Notes under the pieces: generated by a model
The model's input: the letters and a program-made list of their open reading frames with translations, nothing else
What the model was told of the DNA's origin: nothing
Database searches by the model: none
Position numbers and translations under genes: made by a program
Shown: in pieces, positions 33,609 to 43,738 of the stretch
Numbering within the stretch: position 1 is the first letter of the stretch
How the letters are laid out: every line of letters begins with the position of its first letter
From: Pseudomonadota bacterium
Lineage (GTDB): Bacteria; Pseudomonadota; Gammaproteobacteria; Burkholderiales; Thiobacillaceae
Assembly: GCA_030653935.1 (NCBI GenBank)
Contig: JAURYL010000087.1
Coordinates: 56,413-120,412 of the forward strand
Direction of reading: 5' to 3'
Length of the DNA: 64,000 bases

Positions 33609-34510
33609 AGGTTCAAGGGGCAAGGTTCAAGGGGCAAGGGCGTTCCGGGTGTCCCTTGTCCCTTGAACCTTGCCCCTTGCCCCTGTTGATCTTCGATCAA
33701 CCGGCCATCACGAAACATCAGCAAGCGCTTGGCATACGCCGCGATGTCCGGCTCGTGCGTGACCAGCACCACGGTGATGCCGCCGGCGTTGAGCTCCTGG
33801 AACAGTGCCATCAATTCCCGGCTGGTGTGGCTATCAAGGGCGCCGGTGGGCTCATCGGCGAGGATCAGCGGCGGCTCGTTGACCAGGGCGCGGGCGATGG
33901 CCACCCGCTGTTGCTGGCCGCCGGAGAGTTGCGCCGGGCGGTGATGGGCGCGCTCGCCCAGCCCCACCTTTTCCAGCTTCGCGCGCGCGCGGCGGTGCCG
34001 TTCTGCGGCCGGGATGTTGGCGTAGAGCAAGGGCAATTCGACGTTCTCCTGAGCACTGGCGCGCGGCAACAGATTGAAGTTCTGAAACACGAAGCCCAGG
34101 TAACGATTGCGGATGCCGGCCAGTCGATCCGGCCCCAGGCCGCTCACCGCCTCGCCATCGAGCAGGTAACGGCCGCCACTCGGCACATCCAGACAGCCGA
34201 GCAGATTCATGAAAGTGGATTTTCCCGACCCGGACGGCCCCATCACCGCGACAAACTCGCCCCGTTCGATGGACAGCGTCACCCCGCGCAACGCCGGCAC
34301 GGTGACTTCACCGACCCGGTAGTCGCGGGCGAGGTCTTGGACTTCAATCAGGGGCATGGGCGATTTCGGATTTCGGATTTCGGATTTCGGATTTCGGATT
34401 TCGGATTTCGGATTTCGGATTTCGGATTTCGGATTTCGGATTTCGGATTTCGGATTTCGGAGGTCAGGCGCGGCTACGCCGCGCGAGAAAAATCCGAAAT
34501 CCGAAATCAT
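33605..34510 (-). CDS. macB: MacB-type ABC ATPase with repeat-encoded N- and C-terminal extensions
   Basis: The ATPase core starts at [16 protein letters not shown] and has Walker [10 protein letters not shown], signature [15 protein letters not shown], Walker [14 protein letters not shown] and H-loop VTHEPD. The ATG of MPLIEV (34357) has no ribosome binding site. The frame is open back to an ATG at 34510 that overlaps the adaptor stop (TGATG), with a GTG at 34513 as alternative. The leader in between (about 51 residues, RNPKSEI repeats) is coded by a 14-copy 7-bp tandem repeat. The last 20 or so residues ([18 protein letters not shown]) come from another palindrome. Copy-number change would shift the frame. 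Confidence 0.85.
   Translation of the reverse strand: MISDFGFFSRGVAAPDLRNPKSEIRNPKSEIRNPKSEIRNPKSEIRNPKSPMPLIEVQDLARDYRVGEVTVPALRGVTLSIERGEFVAVMGPSGSGKSTFMNLLGCLDVPSGGRYLLDGEAVSGLGPDRLAGIRNRYLGFVFQNFNLLPRASAQENVELPLLYANIPAAERHRRARAKLEKVGLGERAHHRPAQLSGGQQQRVAIARALVNEPPLILADEPTGALDSHTSRELMALFQELNAGGITVVLVTHEPDIAAYAKRLLMFRDGRLIEDQQGQGARFKGQGTPGTPLPLEPCPLNL
33609..33683. repeat. Inverted repeat inside the ATPase 3' end
   Basis: GGGGCAAGGTTCAAGGGGCA and its inverse copy (one mismatch over 24 bp) flank a short loop, and within each arm GGTTCAAGGGGCAA-like units recur. It is translated as the odd C-terminal tail of the ATPase and runs up to the permease start. Confidence 0.75.
34362..34459. repeat. 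14 x 7-bp tandem repeat (GATTTCG)
   Basis: Fourteen uninterrupted copies of GATTTCG (98 bp), with two further copies in inverted orientation about 30 bp away (34490-34506). On the coding strand three units encode the heptapeptide RNPKSEI. The unit length is not a multiple of three, so gain or loss of one unit shifts the ATPase reading frame. Confidence 0.9.
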
Positions 34511-35796
34511 CACACTCCCATCCCGAACGGCCGCGCTGATTTCTTCGGTTTGTCGGCGCCCTCGGCCATGGCGAGGATGATTTCCATGCCTTCCTTCAGC
34601 TCGCCCTTGAGGATTTCCGTCGCCTTGCCGTCGCTCACGCCCAGTCGCACGACGATGGGAGCGGGCTTGCCCTCCTTGCCGACGACCCAGACGCGGCCGG
34701 GAATGCCGGGGCCTTCCTCGCGAGCACGTACTTCCAGCTTGATCGGCACGCCTTCCGCGTCCAGCGGGCGGAAACGCAGCGCCTCGTTCGGCACCTTGAG
34801 CACCGCCTTGCGTTCTTCGGTGAGGATGCGGGCGTTCGCGGTCATGCCCGGCAACAGCTTGTGCTCCGGGTTGGCCACGGTCGCCATCACGCTGTAGGTG
34901 GTGACGTTGTTGTTGCTCTGTGGCGCCTTGCGAATCTGGCCGACCGCGCCGGTGAAACGCTCGCCGGGATAGGCATCGACGCTGAAACGGACCTTCTGGC
35001 CGGGTTGCACGCGACCGACATCGGCCTCGTCCACCGCCACGTTGATCTCCATTTTCGCCAGATCGCGGGCGATGACGAACAATACCGGCGCCTGGAACGA
35101 GGCGGCCACGGTCTGGCCCACATCGACGTTGCGGCTGATCACCACGCCCTCCACCGGCGAACGGATCACGGTATGCCCCAGTTCCACCCGCGCCTGACGC
35201 AAGGCCGCGCGCCGCTGCGCGATGCCCGCCTGGGCGCTGCCCACCTGCGCCGCCGCGACGCCGGCATCGGCCCGAACCAGACGCACCTGTTCGCGCGCGA
35301 TGTCGGCGGCGGCCTGGGCGGTATCGAGTTCGGCCGGCGAAATGAATTGCTGCGCCACCAGCGAGCGCTTGCGCTCCAGGGTACGCAAGGCGTCATCCAG
35401 CGCGATGCGCGCCTTGCCCTCCTCCGCCTGACGCGACAGCAAACCGCCGCGCGCCACCTCGGCGGCGCTCTCGGCCACTTTCACGTCCGCCTCGGCCTGC
35501 GCCACGCGGGTCTCGAATGTTTCCGGATCGAGGCGCGCGATGACCTGGCCGCGCTTCACCTCGGCGTTGAAGTCGGCATGGATTTCCTTGATCAACCCGG
35601 AGACCTGCGAGCCCACCTGCACCGTCACCAGCGCGTTCAGCGCCCCGCTCGCCGACACCGCCGCCGACAGGGCGCCGCGTTCCACTTGGCCGAGCCGGTA
35701 TTGCGGCCGCGCCTCCGCCTTGTTCCAGGGTTGCCAGGCCCAGAGCATGGCGGCGGCCGCGAGTACGACCAAAAGCAGTGACAACCAGCGTTTCAT
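34510..35796 (-). CDS. macA: MacA-type membrane fusion protein
   Basis: 428 residues: one N-terminal helix (about 4-20), lipoyl halves [32 protein letters not shown] and [20 protein letters not shown], and a long coiled-coil hairpin about 90-200. A beta-barrel ([29 protein letters not shown]) and a membrane-proximal domain with [11 protein letters not shown] follow, as in MacA. It is the first gene of the exporter operon. The stop overlaps the ATPase start (TGATG). Confidence 0.9.
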   Translation of the reverse strand: MKRWLSLLLVVLAAAAMLWAWQPWNKAEARPQYRLGQVERGALSAAVSASGALNALVTVQVGSQVSGLIKEIHADFNAEVKRGQVIARLDPETFETRVAQAEADVKVAESAAEVARGGLLSRQAEEGKARIALDDALRTLERKRSLVAQQFISPAELDTAQAAADIAREQVRLVRADAGVAAAQVGSAQAGIAQRRAALRQARVELGHTVIRSPVEGVVISRNVDVGQTVAASFQAPVLFVIARDLAKMEINVAVDEADVGRVQPGQKVRFSVDAYPGERFTGAVGQIRKAPQSNNNVTTYSVMATVANPEHKLLPGMTANARILTEERKAVLKVPNEALRFRPLDAEGVPIKLEVRAREEGPGIPGRVWVVGKEGKPAPIVVRLGVSDGKATEILKGELKEGMEIILAMAEGADKPKKSARPFGMGV

Positions 35797-35909
35797 GTCG
35801 GAAAGATCGAGCTAAGAAAAGGAGGGTTATACCCAAGCCACCACCCATTTGTCAGGTGACGAAACGAGTGTTGAGGACCGTCGCCGACGTGGATGATGGT
35901 CTCGGGCGA

Positions 35910-36404
35910 CTATGGCCCGGCCATCTCCAGGTCCATCTGAATGGATTTGACACCGTCCCGGGCACAGGCTTCGTCCTGTTCGCCGGTGGCGGCGCCGGAA
36001 ACACCGACGGCGCCGACGATGTTACCCGCCGCCTCGATCGGAATGCCGCCCGCCGAGAACAGGAGGCCGTCGACCTTGCCCACTGAAAATGGCTTGGTGA
36101 AACGGTTCTCCATGGTCGACAGCGGCGCGTTGAAGTTCACGGCGGTGTAGGCCTTCTGCCTGCTGATCTCGATCGTGACCCTGGGCGCCAGGGTATCGCG
36201 CATGAACACCATGGGGTCGCCACTACGGTCCACCACGGTGACACCGATCTGGATACCCTCCTTGCGACAAGCGGCGATGGCGCCCTGGGCAATTTTCTCG
36301 GAAGCCTCCAGGGTCAGCCTGGGAATCTTGATGATCACCGGCAGGTCCGCCAGCGCGGGAACCGAGACAAACAACAGGCCGATGGCCAGGGTTGTACTTT
36401 TCAT
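35910..36404 (-). CDS. Secreted GlcG/HbpS-family protein (DUF336)
   Basis: 164 residues with a signal peptide (about 1-20, cleavage after ALA) and the HbpS/GlcG fold: LTLEASEKIAQGAIAACRKEGI, VTVVDRSGDPMVFMRDTLAPRVTIEISRQKAYTA, and AGGIPIEAAGNIVGAVGVSGA. Some members bind or degrade haem or partner with sensors; others are uncharacterised. The ATG at 36404 follows GGAGAAAACC; an in-frame start at 36482 is rejected. It is monocistronic, between the exporter operon and a divergent dehydrogenase. Confidence 0.85.
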   Translation of the reverse strand: MKSTTLAIGLLFVSVPALADLPVIIKIPRLTLEASEKIAQGAIAACRKEGIQIGVTVVDRSGDPMVFMRDTLAPRVTIEISRQKAYTAVNFNAPLSTMENRFTKPFSVGKVDGLLFSAGGIPIEAAGNIVGAVGVSGAATGEQDEACARDGVKSIQMDLEMAGP

Positions 36405-36569
36405 GGTTTTCTCCAGTTGGATATACGGACGCTGTTCGCGGTAGATGTTCGAGGCTTCAAGCCCTCGGCTTAGTCCATGCAAACACGATTCGGTTTCCGG
36501 GTAAGCGCAGATCGGGACGCCGGGCCTTCGGGCGCTATCATCGCCCCGTTACCACTCTCGCGCCTCCTT

Positions 36570-37520
36570 ATGAAGGAATACGTCGTCTTTCTCGATCGCG
36601 CCACGCTGATCGCCGATCTCCGCTTCCCCGAGTTCGACCATACCTGGGTGGAACATCCGGAGATACCGCCCGAAGAAACTGCGGAGGCATTGCGACGAGC
36701 GAGCATCGCGATCACCAACAAAGTACCCATCACTCGCGTGGTGATCGAGTCCTGCCACAAACTCAAACTGATCGCGGTGGCGGCGACCGGCGTCAACAAC
36801 GTCGACCTGGACGCCTGCCGGGAACACGGCATCGCGGTATGCAACATCCGCGGCTACGCCGAGCACGCGGTGCCGGAGCATGTGTTCATGTTGCTGCTGG
36901 CCTTGCGCCGCAATCTGTTGGCATGGCGGACCAGCCTGCGCCAGGGCGCCTGGGGTCAGGCGGCGCAATTCTGCCTGTTCGACCATGAAATCCACGACCT
37001 CGCCGGCTCCACCCTGGGCTTGATCGGGTACGGCAATGTCGGCGAAGGGGTGGCGCGTCTGGCGCGCGCCTTTGCCATGGAGGTGCTGATCGCCGAGCAC
37101 AAGGGTGCCACCACGATTCGCCCCGGTCATACCGCGTTCGACGAAGTTCTGGCGCGCGCCGATCAGATCAGCCTGCATGTGCCGTTGACGGACGCGACGC
37201 GCGACCTGATCGGCGCCCGCGAATTCGGCCTGATGAAGAAGAATGCGGTGTTGATCAACACCGCGCGCGGCGGCGTGGTGAACGAGGCGTCGCTGCTGTC
37301 CGCGCTGAAGACCCGGCGCATCGCCGGTGCCGGCTTCGACGTACTGAGCACGGAGCCGCCGCGCGAGGGCAATCCGCTACTCGATCTCGACCTACCCAAT
37401 TTCCTGCTGACGCCGCATGTCGCCTGGTCCAGCCGCGAGGCGATGCAAGGTCTGGGAGATCAGCTGATCGACAACATCGAGGCGTTCGTGCGGGGAGAGG
37501 CGCGGAATCGAGTGGTCTAG
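36570..37520 (+). CDS. D-2-hydroxyacid dehydrogenase (hydroxypyruvate/glycerate reductase-like)
   Basis: 316 residues. NAD(P)-binding GLIGYGNVGEG near 147, catalytic Arg in NTARGG near 232, Glu in VLSTEPP near 261, and His in LTPHVAWSS near 283: a full active site. Reduces a 2-ketoacid such as hydroxypyruvate or glyoxylate to the D-hydroxyacid. The ATG at 36570 gives MKEYVVFLDR, the normal start; the upstream frame back to 36477 is unsupported. The TAG stop is the first TAG of a 119-bp inverted-repeat element. Confidence 0.88.
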   Translation: MKEYVVFLDRATLIADLRFPEFDHTWVEHPEIPPEETAEALRRASIAITNKVPITRVVIESCHKLKLIAVAATGVNNVDLDACREHGIAVCNIRGYAEHAVPEHVFMLLLALRRNLLAWRTSLRQGAWGQAAQFCLFDHEIHDLAGSTLGLIGYGNVGEGVARLARAFAMEVLIAEHKGATTIRPGHTAFDEVLARADQISLHVPLTDATRDLIGAREFGLMKKNAVLINTARGGVVNEASLLSALKTRRIAGAGFDVLSTEPPREGNPLLDLDLPNFLLTPHVAWSSREAMQGLGDQLIDNIEAFVRGEARNRVV

Positions 37521-37635
37521 GGAAACGCTGATCAATTCCCCATCCGTCGTTCCCGCGAAGGCGGGAACCCAGTTAAGTCGATAATTTGGATGCCCGCCTT
37601 CGCGGGCATGATGGAATAAATCAGCGCTTCCCTAG
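37517..37635. mobile_element. 119-bp MITE-like inverted-repeat element
   Basis: Termini CTAGGGAAACGCTGATCAAT and, inverted, CTAGGGAAGCGCTGATTTAT (23-bp arms, 3 mismatches). Inner hairpins CCCGCGAAGGCGGG and CCCGCCTTCGCGGG are included. No coding capacity. The left CTAG overlaps the TAG stop of the dehydrogenase. Flanking TA suits a TA-targeting (IS630/mariner-like) parent, which is inference. Confidence 0.75.
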
Positions 37636-37651
37636 ACGAGCGGCGCCGCGT

Positions 37652-38446
37652 TCACTCCGCCGGAGCTTTCACTCCGGAACGCCTGCGCAGGCGCCGTTGC
37701 ACCCAGAGAACATAGCCTGAGAAACCGTAGGCAACCAGGAGCAGGAGCAGAACGATGGGCGGATCGATGGCGACCAGGGAAATCGACAGCGCGATCAGGA
37801 CGATGACGATAAACGGCACACTACGCTTCAGGTTGATTTCCTTGCCGCTGTAGTAGCGCAGATTGGTCACCATGCTGATGCCGGCAAAAAGGGTCAGCCC
37901 CCAGGCCAGCCAGCTAATGTCGTCGCCGCTGACATGGTTGTCGACCATGACCCAGACCAGACCGGCGACCAGAGTGGCGGCGGCGGGGCTGGGCAGGCCC
38001 TGGAACCAACCCTTGTCCTGCACCGCGTGCATGGTATTGAAGCGCGCCAGGCGTAGCGCGGCGGCGGCGCAATAGACGAACGCGGCGATCCAGCCGAGTT
38101 TGCCCATGCCTTTCAGCGCGAAGCTGTACATGACCAGAGCGGGCGCGACGCCAAAGGAAACCATGTCGGAGAGGGAATCGTATTCCGCGCCGAATTCGCT
38201 TTGGGTGTTGGTGAGGCGGGCCACCCGACCATCCAGTCCATCGAGGATCATGGCGACGAAGATGGCGATGGCGGCGTGTTCGAAGCGGCCATTCATGGCC
38301 TGGACGATGGAATAAAAACCGGCGAACAGGGCGCCGGTAGTGAGCAGGTTGGGGAGCAGGTAGATGCCGCGCCGACGCGGTTTGCTGGAGATTTCTTCGT
38401 CGGGGGTTTCCGGCTCCCGGTTGGAGCCGGTGTCGCGCTCATTCAT
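37652..38446 (-). CDS. pssA: CDP-diacylglycerol-serine O-phosphatidyltransferase
   Basis: 264 residues with about seven hydrophobic segments and the CDP-alcohol phosphotransferase motif DGLDGRVARLTNT...GAEYDSLSD (about residues 93-122). Makes phosphatidylserine in the inner membrane. The N-terminal 30 residues are charged and soluble. The ATG at 38446 begins 2 bp after the psd stop, so psd-pssA is a coupled pair converting CDP-DAG to PS and PE. Confidence 0.93.
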   Translation of the reverse strand: MNERDTGSNREPETPDEEISSKPRRRGIYLLPNLLTTGALFAGFYSIVQAMNGRFEHAAIAIFVAMILDGLDGRVARLTNTQSEFGAEYDSLSDMVSFGVAPALVMYSFALKGMGKLGWIAAFVYCAAAALRLARFNTMHAVQDKGWFQGLPSPAAATLVAGLVWVMVDNHVSGDDISWLAWGLTLFAGISMVTNLRYYSGKEINLKRSVPFIVIVLIALSISLVAIDPPIVLLLLLVAYGFSGYVLWVQRRLRRRSGVKAPAE

Positions 38447-38448
38447 GA

Positions 38449-39102
38449 TCAGAGCTGCGCGAGGACATCGCTGGACGCGCGCACCTTGTCGCCGAGCGCG
38501 ACCAGTGGCCGGGCATCGGTGGGTAGATAGACATCCACGCGTGAACCGAAACGGATGAAACCGTAGCGTTGTCCGCGTTGCAGGGTATCGCCCGGATCGA
38601 CGTAGCACAGGATGCGGCGGGCAATGAGTCCGGCCACCTGAACACAGGTGACATCCTTGTCGCCCGTGGTCTTGAACCAGATGGCGTTACGCTCGTTTTC
38701 GGTGGAGGCCTTGGCGAGATCGGCATTGATGAACTTGCCGGGGTTGTACCAAATCTCTTTGACCTCGCCATCCACCGGCGCACGGTTGGAGTGGACGTTG
38801 AAGACGTTCATGAACACGCTGATCTTGAGCGCGCGGCGTTTCAGCCAGGGATCATCGGTCTCTTCCACGGCGACGATGCGGCCATCGGCGGGCGACAGCA
38901 CCAGGCCGTCTCCCGCCGGAGCGGTGCGCGCCGGATCACGGAAGAACTGCAACACGAAGAACGTTAGAAGCCAGAATGGGGAGGCCCAGAGCCAACCGGC
39001 GCCGGCCGTGGTCACCATGGCGAGAACCGCGAAGATCACCAGGAAGGGACGCCCCTCGCGGGCGAATATGGGGTGCGGCCAGGGGGCCTTTGTTTGGGAC
39101 AT
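38449..39102 (-). CDS. psd: Phosphatidylserine decarboxylase, short form
   Basis: 217 residues, the short PSD type. N-terminal hydrophobic region (about 18-48). Autocleavage Gly-Ser in [12 protein letters not shown] near residues 190-192 generates the pyruvoyl group. Other marks are [14 protein letters not shown] and [16 protein letters not shown]. Converts PS to PE. Follows ilvC by 88 bp and precedes pssA. Confidence 0.94.
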   Translation of the reverse strand: MSQTKAPWPHPIFAREGRPFLVIFAVLAMVTTAGAGWLWASPFWLLTFFVLQFFRDPARTAPAGDGLVLSPADGRIVAVEETDDPWLKRRALKISVFMNVFNVHSNRAPVDGEVKEIWYNPGKFINADLAKASTENERNAIWFKTTGDKDVTCVQVAGLIARRILCYVDPGDTLQRGQRYGFIRFGSRVDVYLPTDARPLVALGDKVRASSDVLAQL

Positions 39103-39190
39103 GGCGCTCAGGTAAGGTGAGGCGATAGACGGGAAGCGCGAGACGCCGAGGATGTTCTCCTCACGACCGGCGCCTCACGCCATACCGCAT

Positions 39191-40718
<1,528 letters not shown>

Positions 40719-40727
40719 ACTTTGGCC

Positions 40728-42437
40728 CTACACCAGAATCATTTCGGAAAGCCCCTTGCCGGCGGGGATCATGGGGAACACGTTTTCGCGCGGGTCGGTC
40801 AGGAAATTGATGAACACCAGACGATCCTTGTATTTGCCGAAGGCGTCGCGCAGGGCGGGTTCCACATCCTCGGGTTTCTCGACAATGATGCCGACATGGC
40901 CGTAGGCCTCGGCCAGCTTCACGAAATCGGGCAGGGAGGTCATGTAGGACTCGGCGTAACGTTCCTCGTAGAAGAACTCCTGCCACTGCCGCACCATGCC
41001 CAGGTAACCGTTGTTGAGCAGAATCACCTTGATCGGCAGCTTCCATTCCTTGCAGGTGGACAGCTCCTGGATGTTCATCTGGATACTGCCCTCGCCGGTG
41101 ACACAGGCCACCTGCGCGTCGGGGAACGCCATCTGCACACCCATCGCGGCGGGTAGGCCGAAGCCCATGGTGCCGAGTCCACCGGAGTTGATCCAGCGAC
41201 GCGGCTGGTCGAACGGGTAGTACTGCGCCGCCCACATCTGATGCTGGCCGACGTCGGAAGTCACATAGGCCTGGCCACCGGTCACCTCGTACAATTTCTC
41301 GATGACGTACTGCGGCTTGATCTTGGCCGAGGTGTGGTCGTACTTCATACAGTCCTGGGCGCGCCACAGTTCGATCTGCGTCCACCAGGCCTTGAGCGCG
41401 GTTTGATCCGGCTGCTCCTTGCTCGCCTTGAGTTGCTTGAGCATCTCCTCGACCACCTGCGCCACTTCACCGACGATGGGCACATCCACCCGAACGCGCT
41501 TGGAAATTGAGGAAGGGTCCACATCGATATGAATGATGCGCCGCGCTTCCTTGGCGAAATGCTTGGGGTTGCCGATGACGCGATCGTCAAAACGCGCGCC
41601 CACCGCGAGCAGCACGTCGCAGTGCTGCATGGCCATGTTGGCCTCGATGGTGCCGTGCATGCCGAGCATGCCGAGGAACAACGGATCAGGCGCCGGATAA
41701 CCGCCCAGGCCCATCAGGGTGCTGGTCGCGGGAGAACCGAGCAGGCGCACCAGTTCGGTGACTTGCGGCGCCGCGTTGCCCAATACCACGCCGCCGCCGG
41801 TGTAGATCATCGGCCGCTTGGCTTCCAGCAGCATCTGCACGGCCTTCTTGATCTGGCCGGCGTGCCCTTTGCTGGTGGGATTGTAAGAACGCATGGAAAC
41901 GCTCTTGGGGTATTCGTAGACGCAACTGTGCTGGGTGATGTCTTTGGGAACGTCCACCAGCACCGGGCCGGGGCGGCCGGTCGCGGCGATGAAGAAGGCT
42001 TTCTTGATGGTGCTCGCCAGATCGCGCACGTCCTTGACCAGGAAGTTGTGCTTCACACAGGGGCGAGTGATGCCGACGGTGTCGACTTCCTGGAAAGCAT
42101 CCTGGCCGATGGCGGCGGTCGGCACCTGGCCGGAGATCACCACCATGGGAATGGAGTCCATGTAGGCGGTGGCGATGCCGGTCACCGCGTTGGTGGCGCC
42201 CGGCCCGGAGGTCACGATCGCGACACCGACCTGCCCGGTTGCGCGCGCATAGGCGTCAGCCGCGTGCACGGCCGCCTGCTCATGACGCACCAGGATGTGC
42301 TCGAAAGCGGTCTGCTTGTAGATCTCGTCGTAGATATTGAGAACAGCGCCGCCGGGATAGCCGAAGACATGCTTGATGCCTTCATCCCGCAAACAGCGGA
42401 CGACGATCTCCGCGCCAGTCAATTCCATGTCCGCCAT
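40728..42437 (-). CDS. ilvI: Acetolactate synthase large (catalytic) subunit
   Basis: 569 residues of a ThDP enzyme. Catalytic Glu lies in the N-terminal PYR domain (VRHEQAAVHAADAYARATG), the FAD-binding middle domain follows, and the ThDP/Mg motif is GEGSIQMNIQELSTCKEW...NNGYLGMVRQWQ near 445-480. Condenses pyruvate to acetolactate or acetohydroxybutyrate. The ATG at 42437 (MADMELTGAEIVV) is preferred, with the ATG at 42428 as alternative. The in-frame extension to 42575 is not supported. Confidence 0.96.
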   Translation of the reverse strand: MADMELTGAEIVVRCLRDEGIKHVFGYPGGAVLNIYDEIYKQTAFEHILVRHEQAAVHAADAYARATGQVGVAIVTSGPGATNAVTGIATAYMDSIPMVVISGQVPTAAIGQDAFQEVDTVGITRPCVKHNFLVKDVRDLASTIKKAFFIAATGRPGPVLVDVPKDITQHSCVYEYPKSVSMRSYNPTSKGHAGQIKKAVQMLLEAKRPMIYTGGGVVLGNAAPQVTELVRLLGSPATSTLMGLGGYPAPDPLFLGMLGMHGTIEANMAMQHCDVLLAVGARFDDRVIGNPKHFAKEARRIIHIDVDPSSISKRVRVDVPIVGEVAQVVEEMLKQLKASKEQPDQTALKAWWTQIELWRAQDCMKYDHTSAKIKPQYVIEKLYEVTGGQAYVTSDVGQHQMWAAQYYPFDQPRRWINSGGLGTMGFGLPAAMGVQMAFPDAQVACVTGEGSIQMNIQELSTCKEWKLPIKVILLNNGYLGMVRQWQEFFYEERYAESYMTSLPDFVKLAEAYGHVGIIVEKPEDVEPALRDAFGKYKDRLVFINFLTDPRENVFPMIPAGKGLSEMILV

Positions 42438-42580
42438 GGGGAGGTTTTCTTGAGCTTTTGAAAGGGGTTGAACACTAGCGATTGCGTTCCATCCGGTCAA
42501 GCCGGAGAGCGGTGCGTGATCACGGGCGCCGAAGTTCGGCGGCTTTACGACCACGGCGGACGCCTCGCCAGACATAAATG

Positions 42581-42608
42581 AAAAGGGGCTTGGCCTGGGC
42601 CAAACCCC
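42581..42608 (-). terminator. Rho-independent terminator after the tRNA-Lys pair
   Basis: On the minus strand GGGGTTTGGCCCAGGCCAAG then CCCC and TTTT: a stem with a one-base bulge, 6 nt after the tRNA-Lys(CUU) CCA end. Confidence 0.8.
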
Positions 42609-42614
42609 TGATCT

Positions 42615-42690
42615 TGGTGGGCTGTGAGTGGCTCGAACACTCGACCTACGGATTAAGAGTCCGCTGCTCTACCAACTGAGCTAACAACCC
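42615..42690 (-). tRNA. tRNA-Lys (anticodon CUU)
   Basis: 76-nt cloverleaf with encoded CCA. Acceptor GGGTTGT/ACAGCCC (one G-T pair), D-arm TAGCTCAGTTGGTAGAGCA, anticodon loop CTCTTAA (CTT), T-loop GTTCGAG. Reads AAG. Twenty bp from a second tRNA-Lys. Confidence 0.95.
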
Positions 42691-42710
42691 CGACTCTTTC
42701 ACAGCATATT

Positions 42711-42786
42711 TGGTGGGCCGGGTGGGATTCGAACCCACGACCAACGGATTAAAAGTCCGCTGCTCTACCAACTGAGCTACCGACCC
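42711..42786 (-). tRNA. tRNA-Lys (anticodon UUU)
   Basis: 76 nt with encoded CCA. Acceptor GGGTCGG/CCGGCCC, anticodon loop CTTTTAA (TTT), T-loop GTTCGAA. Tandem with the CUU isoacceptor and likely one transcript ending at 42581. Confidence 0.95.
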
Positions 42787-43013
42787 CGGAAAAGCCCGCA
42801 ATTATTCAGATAACGCCCCACCAGGTCAAGCCCTGAAAGGGTAGAAAACTTGCCGGGATATTTCATGCATTCACGCGATGATCGCGCAGACCACTGTTTA
42901 CAGTGGGAATTTTGCGTTGCCGTGACATGGTCATGCACACGCCCATCCGAGAAATAATTCCGGCGCAGACAATGGACCGGCAGGGACGCGCGAATATTCA
43001 TGAAATCTCCGGG

Positions 43014-43658
43014 CTAATAAGTCACCGTCCTGGGCCCCTTTTTTGCGGCCGGGGCGACCCTGGGCGCGGAGGAAGCGGGCGCGCCGAAGGTCACTTCCTG
43101 GATCGGGGAGGTTGAGCCACGATCCGAGTCAGCGGCGTATTGAGTTGTCACTTTTTTTTTATAGTCATCCATGAAAGCGAGGACGCGGTTCAACCGCACC
43201 TGCCCCGGAATGAACATGACGATCTCGCCGTTGGGATCATAAATATAGGAAGTGGGATAGAAATCCACCGGGCCGACCTGACGGAACGGACTGTCCTGGT
43301 TGCGTCGCGCGCCCCCGGCCACCACGGCGTGGAAATCAAGATTGTGGCGGCTCGCGGTATCGCGAACCACACCTTCATCGGGGCCGTAGTCCAAACCGAC
43401 ACCGATCACGACGAAATCACGGCGCTTGTTGAGTTCATTCAGGGTCGGCACTTCCACCCAGCACAAGGGGCACCAGGGCGCCCAGAAATTCACCAGCACC
43501 CACTTGCCCTTGAAGTCGGATAGCTGAATCGTCTTGCCACTGATATCGGTGAACTTGAAGTTGATGGCCTTGACCGGCTCATCCGCCGCGCTCGCGCCGG
43601 ACATCAACGCGGCACAACCGATCAGCAACATACCCAGCAATTTTTTCATCAGATACAC
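43014..43658 (-). CDS. TlpA/ResA-like periplasmic thioredoxin with C-terminal extension
   Basis: 214 residues: signal peptide 1-27 (cleavage after ASA), thioredoxin fold with active site FWAPWCPLCWVEVP (CPLC, near residues 63-66), and a 35-residue Ala/Pro/Ser tail ending KGPRTVTY. CPLC is an unusual redox motif in this fold and may shift the potential. GTG at 43658 has AGGAG 6 nt upstream; an ATG at 43649 is the alternative. It follows the YeeE permease by 79 bp, so a role in periplasmic sulfur or disulfide handling is plausible. Confidence 0.88.
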   Translation of the reverse strand: MYLMKKLLGMLLIGCAALMSGASAADEPVKAINFKFTDISGKTIQLSDFKGKWVLVNFWAPWCPLCWVEVPTLNELNKRRDFVVIGVGLDYGPDEGVVRDTASRHNLDFHAVVAGGARRNQDSPFRQVGPVDFYPTSYIYDPNGEIVMFIPGQVRLNRVLAFMDDYKKKVTTQYAADSDRGSTSPIQEVTFGAPASSAPRVAPAAKKGPRTVTY

Positions 43659-43714
43659 CTTTTTCTCCTTTCGCTTCGCGCGACTACGCCAAGCCTTATC
43701 GGCCGTACATCCTA

Positions 43715-43738
43715 ATATCTTGAATGATTTCAGGATAT
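43715..43738. promoter_or_regulatory. Inverted repeat between the YeeE and TlpA-like genes
   Basis: ATATCTTGAA-TGA-TTTCAGGATAT: 10-bp arms with one mismatch in an A/T-rich patch touching the YeeE stop. It could be an operator for the TlpA-like gene or an mRNA hairpin. Confidence 0.35.

Noticed and set aside
34362..34459. Regular repeats considered as a CRISPR array
   Set aside because: Seven-base units in direct contact with no spacers; a simple tandem repeat.
40728..42575. Longer ilvI start and an ilv leader-peptide attenuator
   Set aside because: No run of Val/Leu/Ile codons and no terminator/antiterminator pair between the tRNA terminator and ilvI; the normal N-terminus starts at 42437.
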